A stretch of DNA of 64,000 bases from Theropithecus gelada (taxonomy: Eukaryota; Chordata; Mammalia; Primates; Cercopithecidae): assembly GCF_003255815.1 (NCBI RefSeq), contig NC_037673.1, positions 8,970,476 to 9,034,475 on the forward strand, written 5' to 3'. Positions 59,136 to 64,000 of this stretch are shown here, piece after piece; position 1 is the stretch's first letter, and every line of letters begins with the position of its first letter. The notes beneath the pieces were generated by a model. That model was given only the letters and a program-made list of their open reading frames with translations, searched no databases and had not been told where the DNA came from. A program made the position numbers and the translations under genes.

Positions 59136-59610
59136 TGTCATTGTGACTTGAATTGTGTCCTCCCCAAAATATACGGTGAAGTCCTAACCCCCAGTACCTA
59201 ACAAATAATCTCATTTGGAAATTAGGTTTTTACAGAGGTAATCAAGTTAAAATGAAATCATTAGGGTGGGCCATAATCCATATGAGTAGTGTCCTATAAA
59301 AAAGGGAAATTTGGATGCTGAGCCAGACAAGTATAGAGGAAAGAGGATGTGAAGACATGCAGAAGAAGATGGCCAAAAGGCTCGAGTGGTGATGTGTGTA
59401 CCAGCTGAGAATGCCAAGGATTGCTGGCAACCACCTGCAGCTAAGGAGGTGAGGAAGAAGACTCCCATAGAGCCTTAAGGAAGAATACGGCCCTGACGAC
59501 ACTTGATTGTAGATTTCAGGCCTCCAGAACTGTGAGATCATCCATTTCTGTTGTGTTAAGCCACCTAGCTTTTGTTCCTCTGTTACAGCAGGTGTTAGAA
59601 AATAATACAG
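59136..59610 (+). mobile_element. MLT-class LTR
   Basis: GACTTGAATTGTGTCCTCCC, CCCCAGTACCTAACAAATAA, AATGCCAAGGATTGCTGGCA, CAGGCCTCCAGAACTGTGAG and a final AAATAATACAG cover the whole MLT-type LTR. It lies about 80 bp from the previous LTR in the same orientation. Confidence 0.83.
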
Positions 59611-60254
59611 ATGCGTAGAATAAAAGCAACACAACCAAGTCCTTTTTTTACCTTTTAAGTTTTTTTAAAAAGTTCTTTCCTAAATAAACAAAAATACATA
59701 AGTAATTTTTAAAACTTACATAGGTTAATTTTCTAGTGCTGTACTGATTGGTTCAATTGTTAAGAATACCGACTACAAGGTAAGTTCTCTCTTTGACATA
59801 GAGTTTTGAATAAGGAGTTTGATGGAAAATATCTGCAGATTAAGGTTCTTTTTCAAGACTGTGATGGTAGCTGACATTTTTGCAGCTTTAAATATATACC
59901 GAGTCACATCCTTACTAAAGAAGGAAGGTAATTGTCAAACATTTTAAAACACTCCATTCCTACAAGATTTTGAAACGCCATTATCACAGCATTTCAGTAA
60001 TGAACTCTCACAGTCTTCAGCTCTGCCCGCTGTTGAAGAGAAGTAATCAGTCTAGATGGATACTTCCCTTATGGAGCTTTTAGGGGCATAATATCCATCC
60101 AGTTAGTCATTTGGACAGGCTTGATAAACCAAGCCCACAGTCAACCCGCCATTAAAAGCACAGAGTGAGTTAGATTTGTGGCACTCTCAGTATTAATTAG
60201 ACATTGATGGTGGGCATCACTGTTCAGAAGAAGGGGACATCTCTAGCTAATGTG
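59611..60254. other. Unique intronic sequence
   Basis: Nothing recognised. Confidence 0.4.
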
Positions 60255-60330
60255 TGTGCAGACCTCAACAGTCTTAGAGCTGAAAGGGCCCTTAGAGATC
60301 ATCTGTTCATCTAGTCTAATCCTGTCAGAA
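60255..60330 (+). mobile_element. Possible L3/MIR-class fragment
   Basis: TTAGAGCTGAAAGGGCCCTT followed by AGAGATCATCTGTTCATCTA is the typical short core of an ancient repeat. Too short for a firm family call. Confidence 0.4.
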
Positions 60331-61130
60331 TGAGGAAAAGCATATTAGAACTGCAGGTAAGAGAGTAGGTGAAGAAGGAGCCTGGCATTAGAGGGGAGAA
60401 GATTAAAATAATACCTGGCAGGAATTGGCATTGGGGGAGAGAATAGACAGAAGATGTTTGGTGCCGAGCAAGAGAAATAGCAAGTAGAGATGTGCCTGGA
60501 AGGTTTGAATTCAGTTGGAGGAAATCAAGCAAACACCCAGGAGGCAGGCAAGCTGGGGATGATGAATTCATGTCCGTCTCCTGCAGGGGACTTTCTCTGA
60601 GCTGACCTTGCATTTTCATCAGCTTTCTATCTTGGGTGGGGTGCTGACCAGTGGAGTGGGAGAGGAGGACTTGGCAGAAAATCTTTACCAATGACCCAAG
60701 TCAACCTTGCCAGCGTTGGGCTCAGATGTCAACTTTAATCATCCCTTGAGGTATAAACTTAGGCAGAATTTGATCATTTACAAACACCTGTCATTTGAAC
60801 AGGTTTGGGGAAGGAGGTCATAAATGTTAGCACCTTTCTCTGCTCTCCCAACTGAAACTCTAAAATGCCAAAGCATATTTTCAGGAAAACATAGTGTGCT
60901 TACTCCAAATGGCACAGACAAGAGCCACACTTCACATCTCCTTCCCTGATGGGGCTGGGCCTCAGATATCCAAACGTAGCTGAGAAGTAACAGAAGAGTT
61001 TTGAGGCCCCTCAGGGGCCCTGCTCTAATAAGAGCCAGAAGTTCCCAGTGCTGCCACCTCCAGATATTATTACAGTACTGAAATGACATCCAAAACATGA
61101 ACAAAAAGAAAACTGAAATTCTACCCTCTT
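60331..61130. other. Unique intronic sequence
   Basis: No repeat recognised. The minus-strand ORFs of 126 and 137 codons (60311-60691, 60778-61191) have no recognisable domain, and the second runs into the Alu tail. Confidence 0.4.
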
Positions 61131-61139
61131 GTTTCTCCT

Positions 61140-61451
61140 GTTTTTTGTTTGTTTGTTTGTTTGTTTGTTTTGGCAGGTCTTGCTCTGTCACTCAGATTGA
61201 GGTGCACTGGCATAATCATGGCTCACTGTAGCATCGAGCTCCCCAGTCTCCAGTGATCCTCCTGCCTCAGCCTCCCATGTAGCTGGACCTACAGGCACAC
61301 CCCACCACATTTGACTAATTTTTGTTTTTTTTGTAGAGACAGGGTTTTGCCATCTTACCCAGGCTGGTCTCAAACTCCTGGGTTCAAATGATCCACCCAT
61401 CTTAGCCTCCCAAAGTGTTGCAACTGCAGGCATGAGCCACTGCACCTGGCC
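61140..61451 (-). mobile_element. Old Alu (AluJ-like)
   Basis: Reverse-oriented diverged Alu with a (GTTT)n tail. Perfect target duplication GTTTCTCCT at 61131-61139 and 61452-61460. Confidence 0.92.
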
Positions 61452-61709
61452 GTTTCTCCTCATTTCAAATGCCATGTCCTGGGTGCTGAACAGGACACTC
61501 CCCTACAACACAGAATTATCTGACCTACATTTTCATAGTGCTGAGGTCAAGAAACTCTGAGAAGGAGAAACAGAGGAGTTGTAACTTAGAACAAATCTTA
61601 CAGCCATAATACAAGGTGTAGCCTTACGTCACCATGGGTAGGTAGAATCTCTTCCAAACAAAGAGGCATAAACCCAGCAATATTTTATTCTAAAGGTCTC
61701 CCGAATACT

Positions 61710-62185
61710 GCTTGAATTGGGTTGAATGGTGGTCTCCCAAAATATATATCTAATTTTTGGGATATATACCATTGTAATGGTAATGGTAATGGTAACCTTA
61801 TTTGGAGAAAGGATCTTAGCAAATGTAATTAAGTTAAGAATCCCAAAATAAGATCATCCTGGATAATCTTGGCAAATCCTAAATCCAGTTGCAAGTATCC
61901 TTATGAGAGAAAGTTCGGGGCTATATTAGACACACAGACACACAAAGGAAGCCATGTGAAAACAGAGGCAGAGATTGGAGTTAGACACCAAAGAACACCT
62001 GGAACCACTAGAACTGAAAAAGGCGATGAAGCTTTCTCCCCTAGGGCCTCCAAAGCGAGTGGAACCCTGCTGATATCTCAGTTTCTGACTTCCAGGCTCC
62101 AGCACTGCAAAAGGAAAGATTTAAGTTGTTTTATGCCACCACATTTGTGGCAATTTGTCATGGCAGCCCTAGAAAGCTAATACAC
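61710..62185 (+). mobile_element. MLT-class LTR
   Basis: TTGAATTGGGTTGAATGGTG, TCTTAGCAAATGTAATTAAG, CAGAGGCAGAGATTGGAGTT and CATGGCAGCCCTAGAAAGCT, ending TAATACAC, follow the MLT-type LTR. A small (AATGGT)n expansion at about 61776-61796 sits inside it. Confidence 0.82.
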
Positions 62186-62586
62186 TACTAAACAGATAAT
62201 ATGTTCAGACAACTTACATTCTTTCTAATGGTCAGAACTGACTGGTTTAAATGTGACTTCCAAAAAACTTTGACAACTACATTTACAAGCCAAGTGTTTC
62301 TCATGAGTTACATGAGCTAAATGACTCCCTTTACCAAAGGTAATGTTTAGTATTTTAAACAGAAGAAAGTCACACTTGGTATTTGTCTCAGAGACAACTC
62401 TCTAGAGACAGCCTCTTATCTCAGAGTTGATAAATTTTAGGCAGCGAATTCATAAGCATCAGGTGTCTCAAAATGTGAAACGTCATTGAAATCTGTTTTG
62501 AGAAGTTTTAATGTGAGCAGCAGACAGGAGTAAAATCATATTATGCAAGCCCTCAGGGCTCGCTGGCAAGTGATAAAAACTCAATG
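62186..62586. other. Unique intronic sequence
   Basis: Nothing recognised. Confidence 0.4.
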
Positions 62587-62864
62587 CCGGCTGAGACGGG
62601 CGGATCACGAGGTCAGGAGATCGAGACCATCCTGGCTAACACGGTGAAACCCCGTCTGTACTAAAAAATACAAAAAAAAACCAGCCGGGTGCGGTGGCGG
62701 GCGCCTGTAGTCCCAGCTACTCCGGAGGCTGAGGCAGGAGAACGGCGGGAACCCGGGAGGCGGAGCTTGCAGCGAGCTGAGATCGCGCCACTGTACTCCA
62801 GCCTGGGCGACAGAGCGAGACTCCGTCTCAAAAGGAAAACAACAACAACAACAACAACAACAAA
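62587..62864 (+). mobile_element. AluY-type SINE, 5'-truncated, plus strand, (AAC)n tail
   Basis: It begins near GGCTGAGACGGGCGGATCAC, without about the first 45 bases, and ends with CTCAAAAGGAAAACAACAAC and further AAC units. Very low divergence. A decayed duplication around CTCAATG may flank it. Confidence 0.93.
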
Positions 62865-62906
62865 ATCCTCAATGGCAAATAGGTTACACCAAAAAAAGAC
62901 TACATC

Positions 62907-63174
62907 TTTTTTGAGACGGAGTCTCGCTCTGTCGCCCAGGCTGGAGTGCAGTGGCGCGATCTCAGCTCGCTGCAAGCTCCGCCTCCCGGGTTCCCGCCAT
63001 TCTCCTGCCTCAGCCTCCCGAGTAGCTGGGGCTACAGGCGCCCGCCATCTCGCCCGGCTAGTTTTTTGTATTTTTTGTATTTTTAGTAGAGACGGGGTTT
63101 CACTGTGTTAGCCATGATGGTCTTGATCTTCTGACCTTGTGATCTGCCCACCTCAGCCTCCCAAAGTGCTGGGA
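62907..63174 (-). mobile_element. AluYRa-like SINE, 5'-truncated, minus strand
   Basis: It starts at a short T-run and GAGACGGAGTCTCGCTCTGT and stops at AAAGTGCTGGGA, missing about the first 30 bases of Alu. It carries CCATCTCGCCCGGCTAG, typical of cercopithecoid Alus, and a local duplication of TTTTTTGTA. It faces the previous Alu tail to tail across 42 bp. Confidence 0.93.
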
Positions 63175-63359
63175 ACTTAAATATATTTTAAAAAGAACTT
63201 GAAGATAGATTCAAAGAATGTCTGAACTTCATATTTCTTCACCATAAATATCAACTCCTAAAAATTTCCCAAAAGATACCATTAATTTTTTTAAAGTTTA
63301 CACACATAGATACATGTTTCTTTGTAGCATACGTTTATGTTTCTAGGAGGCATGATAGC

Positions 63360-63545
63360 TGGAAGAGAGGCTTTCGAATATTCTCACCATGAAGAAATGA
63401 TAAATGCATGAGGTGATGAATAAGCTAAATACCCAGATTTGATCATTATGCCAAATATATATGTACAGAAGCATCAATTTTATCCCATCAATATGTACAA
63501 ATACAATGTGCCAATAAATATTTTTAGGGGGATACATTAAAAATC
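63360..63545 (+). mobile_element. L1M-type LINE 3'-end fragment
   Basis: GAAATGATAAATGCATGAGG, CAGATTTGATCATTATGCC and CAATATGTACAAATACAATG are an old L1 3' UTR end, as at 49718. The ORF on the other strand is not a gene. Confidence 0.75.
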
Positions 63546-64000
63546 ACTTAATCAGAATCCAAAGAAACAAATAAACGACAATTCTTGAAAACTATAAGTT
63601 TAACGGATTCTAGACAAAATATTTTTTAAAATAACACATTTTGAAATTTGAGCTTGCTTTTAGCATTATTCTCAAAGACATACAGAAGGGAAACAATGAG
63701 CATTTCTCCAGCAAAATATTCCCTTCTGTACAAGATAGATCACTTGTTGAAGAAAAACAAAATAGACATTACGGAAAATTGATTTTATCATGAACTATAA
63801 TAAAGCCTGAGAAATTATACACAAATAGACTGTGGTGTTTATGTTCCACCCAAATTTGTTGTTTTCATTTCTTAGACTCAACTATTCAAAATAATCCTGT
63901 TTGTTTTATAATTGGAGCAGTTTTCTTGTATGCCTGTTTTCTCTTGTATATCTATTTATCTTTGTCATCTATATAATAGCAATTCTATTTTTCTTAGTGA
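63546..64000. other. Unique AT-rich intronic sequence
   Basis: Nothing recognised up to the window end. Confidence 0.4.

Larger units (their letters stand above)
3892..64000 (-). other. SEMA5A: SEMA5A intron, part upstream of the exon
   Basis: The rest of the window lies 5' of the exon on the transcribed strand and is read as one long intron, or most of one. It holds all the remaining repeats. No further splice-flanked ORF matching the preceding SEMA5A exon (the start of the Sema domain) was seen, so that exon probably lies beyond 64000. Reading by eye could miss a very short alternative exon. Confidence 0.7.

Noticed and set aside
60778..61191. 137-codon minus-strand ORF considered as a host gene exon
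   Set aside because: Its N-terminus is the translated (GTTT)n Alu tail, and the rest shows no domain or splice signals.

Overview
The window is nuclear DNA from an Old World monkey (macaque, baboon or guenon type). It is AT-rich, has no long coding ORFs, and is dense in primate repeats: twelve Alu elements, a full-length L1PA-type LINE and many ERVL-MaLR LTRs. The youngest Alus carry diagnostic bases that I associate with cercopithecoid AluYRa-type subfamilies (for example CCATCTCGCCCGGCTAG near 63045), which argues for a monkey rather than a human or other ape. The species call is an inference.

One host coding segment can be supported: a 63-bp exon on the minus strand at 3829-3891. It has a strong acceptor and donor, stays open in phase 0, and its 21 codons match the early Sema domain of semaphorin 5A (SEMA5A). 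The window is therefore read as one small SEMA5A exon, about 3.8 kb of the following intron (1-3828) and about 60 kb of the preceding intron (3892-64000). SEMA5A is a very large gene with long introns, which fits.

Layout on the plus strand. 1-8 kb: AluY, a solo MST/THE1-type LTR, the exon, then mostly unique intron with a candidate conserved regulatory block near 7.8-8.3 kb. 8-12 kb: L1 3' end, MLT-class LTR, MIR, L2, a Tigger-like DNA transposon and an Alu. 12-21 kb: unique sequence with three LTRs, MIR and old LINE remnants. 21-29 kb: Alus, LINE and MIR remnants, a 172-nt unbroken pyrimidine tract, and a complete hAT transposon with a perfect 8-bp target duplication. 34.4-43.7 kb: an MST-type MaLR provirus split by a full-length L1, itself split by an Alu at the start of ORF2; the L1 seems to have carried about 150 bp of foreign 3' flank. 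44-64 kb: MIR, MER20, Alus, inverted MLT-class LTRs, GATA, AT and CA/TG microsatellites, L1 3' ends, and a tail-to-tail Alu pair 42 bp apart near 62.9 kb.

No RNA gene, CRISPR array, prokaryotic system or intact mobile-element gene was found. The most interesting structures are the three-level nested insertion with its probable L1 3' transduction, the close inverted Alu pair, the long polypurine/polypyrimidine tract in the transcribed region, and two candidate regulatory blocks. Repeat family names come from recognising consensus sequence by eye; exact subfamilies and end points are approximate.
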